Positions 12,968 through 23,456 of a stretch of 64,000 nt of DNA are shown piece by piece. The stretch lies in assembly GCF_030315915.2 (NCBI RefSeq), contig NZ_CP135990.1, positions 248,001 through 312,000 of the forward strand, read 5' to 3'. The stretch comes from Providencia zhijiangensis. GTDB taxonomy: Bacteria > Pseudomonadota > Gammaproteobacteria > Enterobacterales > Enterobacteriaceae. A program made the translations under genes and the position numbers. Under the pieces are notes generated by a model that saw only the letters and a program-made list of their open reading frames with translations, was not told the DNA's origin and searched no databases. The stretch's first letter is position 1. Each line of letters opens with the position of its first letter.

Positions 12968-13597
12968 TTAATCTTGGCTTTCGTAATTAAAAATAGGTAA
13001 TCCCAAGCGGTAGCGGATGGCGAGCAATCTCGCGCTTAAGCCTGCGACCAACGTGATAATGACCACGATATCTTTCGGAAGCGGTGTATATAGCAAACCG
13101 ATATATAACCATGCGGCAGCAAAAGAGACGCCAGCGTATACTTCTTTTTGGAAAACCAGAGGGATGGTGTTACACAACATGTCACGAAGGACACCGCCAA
13201 ATACACCTGTAACCACAGCAGCGATGGCAGCAATGATAGGGCTATAATTCATATCGAGGGCGATTTGAGCACCAAGAATAGAGAAGACGATTAAACCAAT
13301 CGCATCAAGTATTAAGAAGAGCCGGCGAAGGTGTTTCATCATCGGGGCTATCCATATGGTGACAATGGCAGCACCTGCCACAGTCATGATGTATTCGGGG
13401 TGGGCAACCCAACCTAGTGGATAGTGGCCGAGTAGAATATCACGGACAGAGCCACCGCCGATGGCTGTTGCAGAGGCAATAATGATCACGCCAAAGACAT
13501 CCATTTTACGGCGTCCAGCAGCTAAAGCGCCAGTCATTGCTTCGGCAGTAATACCAATAATATAGAGAACACTTAATAACATGATGGTTTTATTCAA
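12968..13597 (-). CDS. yicG: UPF0126/TRIC-family membrane protein YicG
   Basis: The 209-residue protein has about seven hydrophobic segments arranged as two repeats, each with a glycine-rich G-G-G-x-x-R-D or G-G-x-x-R-D-M motif (near residues 46 and 132). This is the signature of the UPF0126/TRIC family of trimeric cation channels. Substrate and physiological role in enterobacteria are not well defined. Length and position next to ligB match E. coli YicG. Confidence 0.9.
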   Translation of the reverse strand: MNKTIMLLSVLYIIGITAEAMTGALAAGRRKMDVFGVIIIASATAIGGGSVRDILLGHYPLGWVAHPEYIMTVAGAAIVTIWIAPMMKHLRRLFLILDAIGLIVFSILGAQIALDMNYSPIIAAIAAVVTGVFGGVLRDMLCNTIPLVFQKEVYAGVSFAAAWLYIGLLYTPLPKDIVVIITLVAGLSARLLAIRYRLGLPIFNYESQD

Positions 13598-13705
13598 TAC
13601 TATAGTGATTGTCTAAGGGTAATATTACTTGTGAAACTTCTCGACTGAGATTTTTTATTCTCTTAAAGAATTGATTAGTTAAAGTAATCCGATAGCCTGT
13701 GTTAA

Positions 13706-15034
13706 ATGATGTCAAAGGATAACAGATTGAACAATAAAATGCCTTATAAAGAAATATGTATTACTGAGGATTCGCTGAGTCATCAGCTTACAAATATTAA
13801 TGTTTGGACACCAGATAGTCAGTGGTTAGCTTATGATGTTCGACCAAGTGGCAGTTCATTTACCGGGAAAACCATAGAAAAAATTCATGTTACAACCCAT
13901 CAAAAAGTGGAAATCTATCGAGGATTGCATGGTGCCCATGTTGGCGTAGTCACTGTAAGCGCTGAAAATCCGCCTCGTTATGCTTTTATTCAGGGACCAG
14001 AATATCCCGATGAGTCTTGGCAGTATGATTTCCATCATCGCCGGGGTATTTACGTTGATGACAACCAACTTGGTATTGCTCATCCGATTGATGCAATGTG
14101 TATTACGCCACCTTATATGGCGGGTGCGCTCAGAGGCGGAACGCATGTTCATGTTTTCAGCCCTGACGGGAAGTGGCTGAGCTTTACCTATAATGACCAT
14201 GTTTTGCATGAACTCGATATCCAATTAGACCAACGCAATGTGGCTGTTGCCGTACCTGCAGGCGCTGTGACCGTTGAACCTATTGGTCATGAAAGAGAAT
14301 ATAGCGGCAATTTTTTCTGTAGTGTTGTGACGAAGACGACTTTGGCGCCAACTCCGAATAGTGACGAGATAAGCCGAGCTTATGAAGAGGGATGGATTGG
14401 TCAACATGGTTATATGGATCAACAAGGTGAGTGGCAAGCACGCGCATTAGCGTTTATCGGAGATACACATCATCAAAATGGTGACGTGATCCCTGAAGTT
14501 TATTTAGTTGATTTACCCGAAGATCCCAATGAATTCAAAATTCAAGGCGATAAACCTCTGCAAGGTACCGAAAAAACTATGCCAGCGCCGCCTAAGAATG
14601 TGAAACAAAGGCGCTTAACGTATACGCATCATCGGAAATTTCCAGGGTTAGCGAAACAGCCAAGACACTGGTTGCGTTCTTCTCCAAATGGCGAATCAAT
14701 TGCTTGTTTGATGCATGATGATCATGGCATTGTGCAATTATGGTTGGTGGCAACAGCAACAGGGACGCTCACCCAAGTGACATTTGGCGAGTCTTCAATT
14801 CAGTCTGCATTTAGTTGGAATAAGACCGGTGAGTATCTCTGCTTTGTGTATGACAATAGCGTTGTGCGTTGCCATGTAGCGACCGGAAATTTAGAACGGT
14901 TAACCCGGAGAACAGAAATAGCCCCTGTTGCAGATGCCGTTGTCTTTTCTCCAAATGATAAATTTGTAGCATTTATGCGAGATATTGATGGGTTTAGACA
15001 GATTTATATTGTCGAAACAGGACTATCTAATTAA
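13706..15034 (+). CDS. yidR: DUF3748 protein YidR
   Basis: The 442-residue protein resembles E. coli YidR (DUF3748), a beta-propeller-like protein of unknown function with repeated S-P-D/N-G-K-W/F elements (near residues 150, 326 and 415) reminiscent of TolB/WD40-type blades. No signal peptide is apparent. The start is uncertain: tandem ATGs occur at 13706 and 13709 without a strong ribosome site, and another ATG lies at 13739. It neighbours yidQ, as in E. coli. Confidence 0.82.
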   Translation: MMSKDNRLNNKMPYKEICITEDSLSHQLTNINVWTPDSQWLAYDVRPSGSSFTGKTIEKIHVTTHQKVEIYRGLHGAHVGVVTVSAENPPRYAFIQGPEYPDESWQYDFHHRRGIYVDDNQLGIAHPIDAMCITPPYMAGALRGGTHVHVFSPDGKWLSFTYNDHVLHELDIQLDQRNVAVAVPAGAVTVEPIGHEREYSGNFFCSVVTKTTLAPTPNSDEISRAYEEGWIGQHGYMDQQGEWQARALAFIGDTHHQNGDVIPEVYLVDLPEDPNEFKIQGDKPLQGTEKTMPAPPKNVKQRRLTYTHHRKFPGLAKQPRHWLRSSPNGESIACLMHDDHGIVQLWLVATATGTLTQVTFGESSIQSAFSWNKTGEYLCFVYDNSVVRCHVATGNLERLTRRTEIAPVADAVVFSPNDKFVAFMRDIDGFRQIYIVETGLSN

Positions 15035-15057
15035 ATTTTATCTGGAATAACACCTAT

Positions 15058-15095
15058 GAAGAATAAAAAGATGAAAATTCATCTCTTTATTCTTC
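15058..15095 (+). terminator. hairpin after yidR
   Basis: A stem of about 16 bp with one mismatch (GAAGAATAAAAAGATG / CATCTCTTTATTCTTC) and a 6-nt loop lies 24 bases after the yidR stop. The downstream flank is A-rich, so the reverse direction (from yidQ) may also be served. Confidence 0.55.
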
Positions 15096-15322
15096 AGAAA
15101 AAGAGAGTTCAGGTCATCATTAAATTAAATGCTCAACATTCAATTAAAGTATATTGACTTGAAATTAATAAGTGTTGGGTTAATAGAATAGATTAAAAAA
15201 GATGGAAATTTGGTCAGTAAGATAAAGGTGTTATTAACCTAAATTAAGTTAATAATATTAATTGTATTTTAAGTATTATATTCCTGATTAGAGCATCAAG
15301 AAGCTACTTTAATATAGGGAAA

Positions 15323-15709
15323 TCATTGAGGGTTCTTTGGCTGTTGTTTATCAGATTGCAGTTTATCAGGTGACTGTTTATCAAGTCTCTGTTTATCAAG
15401 TTGTTCTAAACGTTTTTTCGGTGAGTCGGCCTCTTGTGAGCCGTTTGAATGCATATAATCCATGGGGATTAATAATGTATCCATAAGTGCAGTAAATGGT
15501 AAATCGATAACCAGTAATGGCTTAACTACCCAGCCCGTATCTTCATGTTGCAGCATATCAACACTATTTTTTGTTCCAGGATAATAGCTATCAGTAGGAC
15601 CAGCATGAGTCATAATACTGGAGCAGCCACTTAATGTAAGAGTCAATAATGTGGAAAATGCGAACGACCTAAAAAAAATCAAGCTTGGCATATATATGTT
15701 GACCTGCAT
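15323..15709 (-). CDS. yidQ: YidQ-like lipoprotein (DUF1375)
   Basis: The product is a small lipoprotein. A hydrophobic signal ends in the lipobox L-S-G-C (cysteine near residue 29 of the longest frame). The mature part contains the P-G-T and D-L-P-F-T-A-x-x-D-T-L-L-x-P motifs of the YidQ/YceK family. The start is probably the internal ATG at 15691 rather than 15709, giving about 122 residues. The C-terminal tail is a low-complexity run rich in D-K-Q, and the DNA underneath carries short degenerate repeats. Function is unknown; it is likely attached to the outer membrane. Confidence 0.85.
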   Translation of the reverse strand: MQVNIYMPSLIFFRSFAFSTLLTLTLSGCSSIMTHAGPTDSYYPGTKNSVDMLQHEDTGWVVKPLLVIDLPFTALMDTLLIPMDYMHSNGSQEADSPKKRLEQLDKQRLDKQSPDKLQSDKQQPKNPQ

Positions 15710-16021
15710 TGAAATGGATTTTGTTTAATCAGAGATCATAATAACTAAAAACTAAAAATTCACAATCGAACGACCCTATTATTATTTAAGATACCCTCGG
15801 AATAATAGCTCTTTTTTGTATTATTTTATGTCGGTGATGTTAATAATTAGCAATTAAATTGTTTTTAACTAAAGTATAAAATTGCTCAATTGAATTGCTG
15901 TGAACTGTGCTCTATCACACAACTTCCTCTGTGTTTATTTGGCACAATCGATTCAGTTGCAAATGTAATAACTCCGTATGTCCCGTATTTTGGTTCATTG
16001 TTGTCAAAAGGATAGCGGTCT
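15710..16021. other. yidQ-yidE intergenic region
   Basis: These 312 AT-rich bases separate divergent yidQ and yidE. In E. coli the small heat-shock genes ibpA and ibpB occupy the space between these two genes; no ibp-like frame is present here. No hairpin thermometer or RNA gene was recognised. Confidence 0.6.
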
Positions 16022-17680
16022 ATGAGTGAATTAGCGCTTACAGTCAGTTTATTAGCATTAGCTGCCGCACTAGGCTTATGGATAGGTAATTGGAAAATCC
16101 GCAATGTGGGCTTAGGGATTGGCGGGGTTCTTTTTGGTGGAATTATTGTTGGGCATTTTGCGCGAAGTTATGGCTTGTCTCTCAATAATGACATGCTGCA
16201 TTTTATTCAAGAATTTGGTTTGATCCTCTTCGTTTATACCATCGGGATACAAGTTGGACCCGGTTTTTTCTCTTCTTTACGTGTTTCTGGTTTAAAACTT
16301 AATGGCTTTGCCTTGATGGTGGTTATTTTAGGGGCAGTCGTTACTGCTATTATCTATAAAATCGCAGATATCCCTCTACCGATTATTTTGGGCATTTTCT
16401 CAGGCGCAGTCACGAATACGCCATCGTTAGGGGCTGGGCAGCAAATTCTATCTGATTTAGGGTCAGACCCGAGTTTGGTGGGACAAATGGGAATGGGGTA
16501 TGCGATGGCTTACCCGATGGGAATCTGCGGTATTTTGCTGGTGATGTGGCTAGTTCGTATTATCTTCCGTATCTCAGTAGATAAAGAAGCCGCGGAGTTC
16601 AATAGTGCGAATGTTCAGCATCGTGACTCACTGCAAACGATGAACATCGCGGTACGCAATACCAATCTTGATGGCTTGATGATGCAAGATATACCCATGC
16701 TTGGCAGTGAAGACATTGTTTGCTCGCGGCTAAAACGCGGGGAAATGATGGTGGTACCTCAGCCGACGACAGAAATACATCTTGGGGATTTACTGCATGT
16801 TGTTGGGCAAAAAGAGGATTTAAATAAAGTTCGCCTCATTCTTGGTGAAGAGGTTGAAGCGTCATTATCAACTTCCAGTTCTGTATTGCATTCTGTTCGA
16901 GTGGTCGTGACTAATGACGCTGTATTAAGTAAACGCTTAAAAGAGCTGAATCTCAAGCAGAAATATGATGTGGTGGTAACGCGTTTGAACCGGACAGGGA
17001 TTGACCTGATGGCAAACAACAATTCCATGCTGCAATTTGGTGATATTCTCAATATTGTTGGTCGTCCTGAATCAATTGAAGCGGTTACTGCAATACTTGG
17101 AAACGCGAAACAGAAATTACAGCAAGTCCAGATGCTGCCGGTATTTATTGGGATAGGTTTGGGAGTTGTTTTAGGCTCGTTACCGATATTTGTACCGGGC
17201 TTTCCTGCTGCATTGAAGTTGGGTTTAGCGGGCGGGCCGTTAGTTGTTGCTTTGATCCTTGGACGAATAGGTACCATTGGCCGGCTGTATTGGTTTATGC
17301 CACCAAGTGCAAACTTAGCGTTGAGAGAGCTTGGTATTGTGATGTTCTTAGCGGTTGTAGGACTGAATTCGGGAGGGAGTTTTATTGAAACTCTTATTCA
17401 AGGGGATGGGCTTACATGGATTGGCTATGGGCTATTAATTACCTTTATTCCTCTGTTTATCACCGGCTTAGTCGCTCGTATTTTCGGCAAAATGAATTAT
17501 TTAAGCCTATGCGGTGTGTTGGCTGGGTCTATGACAGATCCGCCAGCATTAGCTTTTGCAAATAATATCCATCCAACCAGCGGAGCACCGGCACTTTCTT
17601 ATGCCACGGTATACCCTTTAGCGATGTTTTTACGCATTATTTCGCCGCAGTTGTTAGCCATCTTATTTTGGGCATTATGA
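16022..17680 (+). CDS. yidE: AspT/YidE/YbjL-type transporter YidE
   Basis: The 552-residue protein has two hydrophobic halves (about residues 1-190 and 370-552), each with about five or six membrane segments. These flank a soluble centre with two TrkA-C/RCK-C-like domains (about 200-360). This layout defines the AspT/YidE/YbjL transporter group; the substrate of YidE is unknown. The second half contains the [12 protein letters not shown] motif mirrored by [11 protein letters not shown] in the first, typical of the duplicated fold. Length matches E. coli YidE (553). Confidence 0.92.
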   Translation: MSELALTVSLLALAAALGLWIGNWKIRNVGLGIGGVLFGGIIVGHFARSYGLSLNNDMLHFIQEFGLILFVYTIGIQVGPGFFSSLRVSGLKLNGFALMVVILGAVVTAIIYKIADIPLPIILGIFSGAVTNTPSLGAGQQILSDLGSDPSLVGQMGMGYAMAYPMGICGILLVMWLVRIIFRISVDKEAAEFNSANVQHRDSLQTMNIAVRNTNLDGLMMQDIPMLGSEDIVCSRLKRGEMMVVPQPTTEIHLGDLLHVVGQKEDLNKVRLILGEEVEASLSTSSSVLHSVRVVVTNDAVLSKRLKELNLKQKYDVVVTRLNRTGIDLMANNNSMLQFGDILNIVGRPESIEAVTAILGNAKQKLQQVQMLPVFIGIGLGVVLGSLPIFVPGFPAALKLGLAGGPLVVALILGRIGTIGRLYWFMPPSANLALRELGIVMFLAVVGLNSGGSFIETLIQGDGLTWIGYGLLITFIPLFITGLVARIFGKMNYLSLCGVLAGSMTDPPALAFANNIHPTSGAPALSYATVYPLAMFLRIISPQLLAILFWAL

Positions 17681-17853
17681 TTGTGAGTCATGGAAGGAAT
17701 AGGGTGTGGAGAAAAAGTATCCGTCTATATAAGGGCGTAATTGGTCTTTGTTCTCGCCATAACTGATATCAAAAAAGTGGTTTAATAACTACGAATAAGA
17801 TTTGTCGTGAACAAATATATTCGATTTCAATTATGGAGTTCTCGCTAATTTTG

Positions 17854-17883
17854 GCCCTTTCCTCAATGGAAAGGGCTTTTTTT
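17854..17883 (+). terminator. yidE/avtA terminator
   Basis: A 9-bp GC-rich stem GCCCTTTCC / GGAAAGGGC with a 5-nt loop is followed by seven T residues: a classic intrinsic terminator at the end of the yidE unit. It lies 170 bases past the yidE stop and close to the avtA stop on the other strand. Confidence 0.85.
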
Positions 17884-17899
17884 AACTCAATTTCTAGAT

Positions 17900-19156
17900 T
17901 CAGCGTTCAGATTCTTGATAGGCTTTTTCTAATTCTTGAGCAAGGATTTGAATCCCTTGCTCAATCTTTTCTGGTTCAGGCACATAGTTCATTCGCATAC
18001 ATTCATGGGCATGTTGCCAATCTTCTTCAAGTCCTGGGAAAAAGTAATGTCCAGGGACCATCAATACACCACGTGCTTTTAAGCGGCGATAAAGTTCTAA
18101 ACAACTAATTGGTAGATCTTTAAACCACAACCACAAGAAAATGGCGCCCTCAGGTTTATGAATAAGGCATTTATCTTCAGGGATATAGCGGCGAATAATC
18201 TTAATGACTTCTTCAACGCGCTGTTTATAGAATGGCCCTATAACATTTTGAGATAATTCAAATAAATCGTCACGCTGCAGCATTTCAAGTGCGATGCTTG
18301 GACCTATACCACCCGGAGCAAGACTAATAATGCCATTCATATTACTGATGGCATCAATTAACTCTTCGCTACCAATAATAATACCGCAGCGAGTTCCCGG
18401 TAAGCCGAGTTTTGACAAGCTCATGCAGAGAATGACATTTTCATTCCAAAATGGTGTGGCTTCGCTAAAGATAATGCCGGGGAAGGGAACGCCATAGGCA
18501 TTATCAATCAATAATGGAATATTGTGTTGCTTAGCTAATTGGTCAAGATGCAGAACTTCCTCATCGGTGATCACGTTCCCTGTTGGATTGGTTGGGCGTG
18601 ACACGCAAATCACACCAATATCTTCAGTGATTTCAAGGGTGTTGAAATCAACATGATATTTAAACTGACCTTCAGGTAAAAATTCAATTTGTGGCTTATT
18701 TGCCACAAAAAGGTCGTCATCAAGTCCAGAATCCGCATAACCCACATATTCAGGGGCAATTGGGAAAAGCACTTTACGAGAGATACCATCTTCAAAGCGA
18801 CCAGCAAGTAGGTTAAATAGATAGAAAAACGCACTTTGGCTGCCGTTTGTTAGCGCAATATTTTTCGCGCTGATATCCCAGCCTAGTTTCGCTTTTAGAG
18901 TTGCTGCTAGCGCTTTCAACATGGCATCTTTGCCTTGAGGACCATCATAGTTACACAAGGTATCGGTCAATTGCCCATTGGCACACATTTCAGCGAGGAG
19001 GTCTTGGAAATATTTATCCATCTCAGGAATATGAGCAGGGTTCCCACCACCGAGCATAATAGCGCCGGGGGTTCTGAGGCCTTCATTCAAGTCTTTCATT
19101 AATTCTGAAATGCCTGAATTCTTAGCAAATTTATTACCAAATTTAGAGAAATTCAT
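17900..19156 (-). CDS. avtA: valine-pyruvate aminotransferase AvtA
   Basis: The 418-residue PLP enzyme interconverts valine and pyruvate with 2-ketoisovalerate and alanine in alanine and valine synthesis. The PLP-binding lysine lies in S-L-S-K-L-G-L-P-G near residue 250. The conserved P-T-N-P-T-G motif (near 189) and D-N-A-Y-G are visible. Length and sequence match E. coli AvtA (417). It reads on the minus strand, 205 bases downstream of tag, and probably has its own promoter. Confidence 0.94.
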   Translation of the reverse strand: MNFSKFGNKFAKNSGISELMKDLNEGLRTPGAIMLGGGNPAHIPEMDKYFQDLLAEMCANGQLTDTLCNYDGPQGKDAMLKALAATLKAKLGWDISAKNIALTNGSQSAFFYLFNLLAGRFEDGISRKVLFPIAPEYVGYADSGLDDDLFVANKPQIEFLPEGQFKYHVDFNTLEITEDIGVICVSRPTNPTGNVITDEEVLHLDQLAKQHNIPLLIDNAYGVPFPGIIFSEATPFWNENVILCMSLSKLGLPGTRCGIIIGSEELIDAISNMNGIISLAPGGIGPSIALEMLQRDDLFELSQNVIGPFYKQRVEEVIKIIRRYIPEDKCLIHKPEGAIFLWLWFKDLPISCLELYRRLKARGVLMVPGHYFFPGLEEDWQHAHECMRMNYVPEPEKIEQGIQILAQELEKAYQESER

Positions 19157-19340
19157 TGTATTTATTCACATTTGTTTATTAGGTTGTTAATGGAATTTCC
19201 AACATACCGCGCTCCTATCTAGAGTTCAATAGCTTAATTGCAGTTCTTTTTCATATAAAATATCAAGTATAGATAACAAATTAGTTTTTTAGATTAACTT
19301 ATTGACTAAGCTTGGTTTATTTATGTTGTTATATATTCAG

Positions 19341-19377
19341 TTGCCATCGATAAATTTTGATTTATCGATACTGGCAA
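19341..19377 (-). terminator. hairpin at the 3' end of tag
   Basis: Paired arms TTGCCA+TCGATAAA and TTTATCGA+TGGCAA with a 6-nt loop overlap the tag stop codon. No clear U tract follows, so it may be a processing or stability hairpin rather than a terminator. Confidence 0.45.
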
Positions 19378-19931
19378 CAATTTACAAGGTGGTCATTAAC
19401 CATGCCAGTGGCTTGCATAAAGGCGTAGCAGGTAACCGAACCTACAAATTTGAAGCCATGTTTTTTCAGTGTTTTAGACAACGTCTTAGAAAGCTCTGTT
19501 TCTGCAGGAAGTTGTGCGGATTCAGTCCATTTATTGACGATGGGTTGGTGGTTTACAAAGCCCCAAATGAAAGTAGAAAAATCTATTCCTTCGTTTCTCA
19601 TCGCTAAATAAGCTTTGGCGTTAGCAATAATCGCGTTGATTTTTAATCGGTTACGAATAATTCTAGCGTCTTGCATAAGGCGCTCTACATCTTTTTCATC
19701 CATCAAGGCAATCTTTTCAGGATCAAATTGATGGAATAGGTCTCGGTACCCTTGGCGCTTTTTCAAAATAGTGTACCAAGAGAGCCCTGCTTGCTGGCCT
19801 TCGAGGCAGATCATTTCGAATAATTCTTGATTATCCTTGGTGGGTTTTCCCCATTCATTATCGTGATAGGCAATATATTCGGGATCTTGGTTGACCCAAT
19901 GACAGCGAGTGAGTGAGGTTTCCATTTTCAT
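19362..19931 (-). CDS. tag: 3-methyladenine DNA glycosylase I
   Basis: The 189-residue glycosylase removes 3-methyladenine from alkylated DNA. The N-terminal C-H-W-V, the H-D-N-E-W segment and the C-terminal N-D-H-L-V-N-C-C provide the zinc-binding cysteines and histidines known from E. coli Tag. The catalytic region E-G-Q-Q-A-G-L-S-W is intact. The start could be 19931 or the ATG two codons later. Divergent from glyQ. Confidence 0.94.
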   Translation of the reverse strand: MKMETSLTRCHWVNQDPEYIAYHDNEWGKPTKDNQELFEMICLEGQQAGLSWYTILKKRQGYRDLFHQFDPEKIALMDEKDVERLMQDARIIRNRLKINAIIANAKAYLAMRNEGIDFSTFIWGFVNHQPIVNKWTESAQLPAETELSKTLSKTLKKHGFKFVGSVTCYAFMQATGMVNDHLVNCCQYR

Positions 19932-20124
19932 CCTTTTTCTAATAATGTTCAGATTGTGGGCAAGAATAGAATCTTTATACTGTATAAAAACACAGTTTTA
20001 AAGAGATGAAATTAATTTTTTTTCTTTTTAGAATGGTTACAGGCGTATTCATTGCTGTATATCTGGCGGTCAAAGGGTATACTGGTCACTTTCTTAAATT
20101 TCACGTATCGCGTGCGGATCTAAC

Positions 20125-21033
20125 ATGCAAAAGTTTGATACCAAAACCTTTCAAGGTCTTATCCTGACATTACAGGATTACTGGGCGCGCCAAGGCTGTA
20201 CCATTGTTCAACCACTGGACATGGAAGTCGGCGCAGGTACTTCACACCCAATGACGTGTTTGCGCGCTTTAGGTCCAGAACCTATCGCGGCAGCTTATGT
20301 TCAGCCATCTCGCCGACCAACTGATGGTCGCTATGGTGAAAACCCGAACCGTCTACAGCACTATTACCAATTTCAGGTGATCATTAAGCCTTCGCCTGAC
20401 AATATCCAAGAGTTGTACTTAGGTTCATTAAAAGAACTCGGTATTGACCCAACTGTCCATGATATCCGCTTCGTGGAAGATAACTGGGAAAACCCAACAC
20501 TGGGTGCTTGGGGTCTGGGCTGGGAAGTTTGGTTAAATGGTATGGAAGTGACTCAGTTCACTTACTTCCAGCAAGTGGGTGGTTTGGAGTGTAAGCCTGT
20601 TACCGGTGAAATCACTTATGGTCTTGAGCGTCTTGCTATGTATATTCAAGGCGTTGATAGCGTGTACGATCTGGTTTGGTGTGATGGCCCGCTGGGTAAA
20701 ACCACGTATGGCGATATTTATCACCAAAACGAAGTTGAGCAATCCACGTATAACTTTGAACATGCCAATGTTGAGTTCTTATTCAAATGCTTCGAAGAGT
20801 ATGAGAAAGAAGCTCAATATCTGCTTGCTTTAGAAACGCCTCTGCCACTTCCGGCTTATGAGCGTATTTTAAAAGCGGCTCATACCTTTAACTTACTGGA
20901 TGCCCGTAAGGCAATTTCAGTCACAGAACGCCAGCGCTATATTTTACGCATCCGTACCCTGACGAAAGGGGTGGCAGAAGCTTATTATGCTTCTCGTGAA
21001 GCGCTGGGTTTCCCTATGTGTCATAAGAACTAA
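20125..21033 (+). CDS. glyQ: glycyl-tRNA synthetase alpha subunit
   Basis: The 302-residue class II synthetase subunit carries the catalytic core of the alpha2beta2 glycyl-tRNA synthetase. Typical signatures are [16 protein letters not shown] near residue 25 and [14 protein letters not shown]. Length equals the usual 300-303 residues. glyS begins 9 bases after the stop, forming the conserved glyQS operon. Confidence 0.97.
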   Translation: MQKFDTKTFQGLILTLQDYWARQGCTIVQPLDMEVGAGTSHPMTCLRALGPEPIAAAYVQPSRRPTDGRYGENPNRLQHYYQFQVIIKPSPDNIQELYLGSLKELGIDPTVHDIRFVEDNWENPTLGAWGLGWEVWLNGMEVTQFTYFQQVGGLECKPVTGEITYGLERLAMYIQGVDSVYDLVWCDGPLGKTTYGDIYHQNEVEQSTYNFEHANVEFLFKCFEEYEKEAQYLLALETPLPLPAYERILKAAHTFNLLDARKAISVTERQRYILRIRTLTKGVAEAYYASREALGFPMCHKN

Positions 21034-21042
21034 GAGGCTGTC

Positions 21043-23112
21043 ATGACTCAACAGACTTTCCTAGTGGAAATCGGTACAGAAGAGTTACCGCCGAAGGCTC
21101 TTCGTTCTCTTGCAGAATCATTCGCAGCTAACTTTACTGCGGAATTAGAGGGTGCAGATATCGCTCATGGTGCAGTGAACTGGTTTGCTGCACCTCGTCG
21201 TTTAGCGCTGAAAGTGGAAAACTTATCCGCGGCTCAGCCAGATCGCGAAGTTGAAAAACGTGGCCCTGCAATTTCCCAAGCATTTGATGCTGAAGGTAAA
21301 CCAACAAAAGCAGCTGAAGGTTGGGCGCGTGGCTGTGGGATCACCGTTGACCAAGCAGAACGCTTAACTACCGATAAAGGCGAATGGTTACTGTATCGCG
21401 CACAAATGAAAGGGCAGCCAGTCAGTGAATTATTGATTGATATGGTTAGCCGTTCACTGGCGAAATTACCTATTCCTAAATTAATGCGCTGGGCAGATAA
21501 AGAAACTCAGTTTGTACGTCCTGTACATACTGTGACATTACTGCTGGGTAGCGATGTTGTTAAGGGCGAAATTCTTGGTATTAAGAGCGATCGTATTATT
21601 CGCGGTCACCGTTTTATGGGTGAGGCTGAATTTACTATCGATAACGCGGAACAATACCCAGAAATTTTACGCACTCGCGGTAAAGTAATCGCAGATTACG
21701 CTGAGCGTAAAGCGACAATTATTGCCGATGCAGAAAAAGCTGCTCAGGCGTTGGGCGGTAAAGCAGACCTAACCGACAGCTTAGTTGAAGAAGTGGCTTC
21801 TTTGGTTGAATGGCCAGTAGTATTAACAGCAAAATTCGAAGAGAAATTCTTAGAAGTTCCTGCTGAAGCACTGGTATACACCATGAAAGGAGACCAAAAA
21901 TATTTCCCTGTTTATGATAATGCAGGCAAGTTAATGCCGAACTTTATCTTCGTGGCGAATATTGAATCTTCAGATCCTCAGCAAATTATCTCCGGTAACG
22001 AAAAAGTCGTTCGCCCGCGTTTAGCGGATGCGGAATTCTTCTTCAAAACTGACCGTAAACAACGCTTAGAAGACAACTTACCACGTTTAGAAACTGTTCT
22101 GTTCCAGCAACAGTTAGGTACTCTGCGTGATAAAACTGATCGTTTAGAAGCATTAGCGGGTTGGATTGCAAGCAAGATTGGTGCGGATGTGAATCATGCA
22201 ACCCGTGCAGGCTTACTGGCTAAATGTGACTTAATGACCAACATGGTCTTTGAATTCACAGACACTCAAGGTGTCATGGGTATGCACTATGCTCGCCATG
22301 ACGGTGAGTCAGAAGATGTTGCTCTTGCACTGAAAGAACAATACCAACCGCGTTTTGCGGGGGATGAACTGCCATCTACCGATGTTTCTGCGGCATTAGC
22401 ATTAGCAGAGAAAATGGATACTCTCGCAGGTATTTTTGGTATCGGTCAGCATCCGAAAGGGGATAAAGACCCATTCGCTCTGCGCCGTGCGGCATTAGGT
22501 GTGCTACGTATTATCGTTGAAAAAGGCTATCAGCTTGACCTTGTGGAAATGACCCAAGAGGCTGTGCGTCTGTATGGCGATAAACTAACTAACAAAAATG
22601 TCGTGGAAGATGTGGTTGAGTTCATGCTGGGTCGCTTCCGTTCTTGGTACCAAGAGCTAGGCTACAGCATTGACACTATCCAAGCCGTATTAGCACGTCG
22701 CCCAACTCAGCCAGCTGACTTCGATGCGCGTGTTAAAGCAGTGACTCACTTCCGTTCTTTAGAAGAAGCACAAGCGCTGGCAGCTGCTAATAAACGTGTT
22801 TCTAACATTCTGAGTAAGTCAGAAGAGAAACTCGCTGATAGCGTGTTAGCGTCTGTACTGAAAACGCCAGAAGAAGTGAAGTTAGCGACTCACGTCGTGG
22901 TACTGCAAGACAAGCTTGAGCCAATGTTTGCTGAGCGTAACTATCAAGAAGCACTCGTTGAGTTAGCCTCTTTACGTGAGGTGGTTGATGAGTTCTTTGC
23001 GAACGTCATGGTGATGGATGAAGATCCTGCTGTGCGGAATAACCGTTTAACACTGTTAAGCCAGCTTCGCGAGCTATTCTTAAAAGTAGCAGATATTTCA
23101 CTGCTTCAATAG
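21043..23112 (+). CDS. glyS: glycyl-tRNA synthetase beta subunit
   Basis: The 689-residue beta subunit binds tRNA-Gly and completes the alpha2beta2 enzyme. It begins with the conserved [15 protein letters not shown] motif, and the HD-like and anticodon-binding C-terminal regions are full length (E. coli 689). It follows glyQ with a GAGG-type ribosome site in the 9-base gap and ends at a clear terminator. Confidence 0.97.
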   Translation: MTQQTFLVEIGTEELPPKALRSLAESFAANFTAELEGADIAHGAVNWFAAPRRLALKVENLSAAQPDREVEKRGPAISQAFDAEGKPTKAAEGWARGCGITVDQAERLTTDKGEWLLYRAQMKGQPVSELLIDMVSRSLAKLPIPKLMRWADKETQFVRPVHTVTLLLGSDVVKGEILGIKSDRIIRGHRFMGEAEFTIDNAEQYPEILRTRGKVIADYAERKATIIADAEKAAQALGGKADLTDSLVEEVASLVEWPVVLTAKFEEKFLEVPAEALVYTMKGDQKYFPVYDNAGKLMPNFIFVANIESSDPQQIISGNEKVVRPRLADAEFFFKTDRKQRLEDNLPRLETVLFQQQLGTLRDKTDRLEALAGWIASKIGADVNHATRAGLLAKCDLMTNMVFEFTDTQGVMGMHYARHDGESEDVALALKEQYQPRFAGDELPSTDVSAALALAEKMDTLAGIFGIGQHPKGDKDPFALRRAALGVLRIIVEKGYQLDLVEMTQEAVRLYGDKLTNKNVVEDVVEFMLGRFRSWYQELGYSIDTIQAVLARRPTQPADFDARVKAVTHFRSLEEAQALAAANKRVSNILSKSEEKLADSVLASVLKTPEEVKLATHVVVLQDKLEPMFAERNYQEALVELASLREVVDEFFANVMVMDEDPAVRNNRLTLLSQLRELFLKVADISLLQ

Positions 23113-23186
23113 GTTGATTTTTAGTCAGTTATTTTTGATTTAGAAAATAATTGTATAAATATGACCTTCCCAATGATTGGGATAAA

Positions 23187-23219
23187 TAAGCGCTAAAATA
23201 TTTTTAGCGCTTATTTTTT
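23187..23219 (+). terminator. glyQS terminator
   Basis: A 12-bp perfect stem TAAGCGCTAAAA / TTTTAGCGCTTA with a short loop is followed by a T run, 75 bases after the glyS stop. Confidence 0.85.
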
Positions 23220-23343
23220 ATCCAAAAATAGACGTAAAAATAAGAAACCATACCATTTTGATGGTTTTATCAGCATACGAACAGTTTTAGCGAAAAATAG
23301 GGTTGACGATCCCCATTCTTGGCAGTATTATTCACACCGTTTT

Positions 23344-23420
23344 CGGCGAGTAGCGCAGCTTGGTAGCGCAACTGGTTTGGGACCAGTGGGTCGGAGGTTC
23401 GAATCCTCTCTCGCCGACCA
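23344..23420 (+). tRNA. tRNA-Pro (anticodon UGG)
   Basis: The 77-nt cloverleaf has an acceptor stem CGGCGAG / CTCGCCG, a D-arm with TAGCGCAG, an anticodon stem ACTGG / CCAGT enclosing TTTGGGA (anticodon TGG), a T-arm GGAGGTTCGAATCCTCT, and encoded CCA at the 3' end. It lies between glyS and dppA, where E. coli has proK, but E. coli proK reads CGG. Confidence 0.97.
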
Positions 23421-23426
23421 AATTCT

Positions 23427-23456
23427 AAAACCCACCTCATTGAGGTGGGTTTTTTC
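23427..23456 (+). terminator. tRNA-Pro terminator
   Basis: An 11-bp stem AAACCCACCTC / GAGGTGGGTTT with a 3-nt loop runs into a T tract, 7 bases beyond the tRNA CCA end. Confidence 0.88.

Noticed and set aside
15055..15156. A 33-codon ORF starting ATGAAGAATAAA after yidR
   Set aside because: It coincides with the stem-loop that follows yidR, has no good ribosome site and no recognisable product.
17681..17853. Possible small RNA between yidE and its terminator
   Set aside because: A clear terminator follows, but I see no convincing promoter or conserved structure; it is more simply the 3' UTR of yidE.
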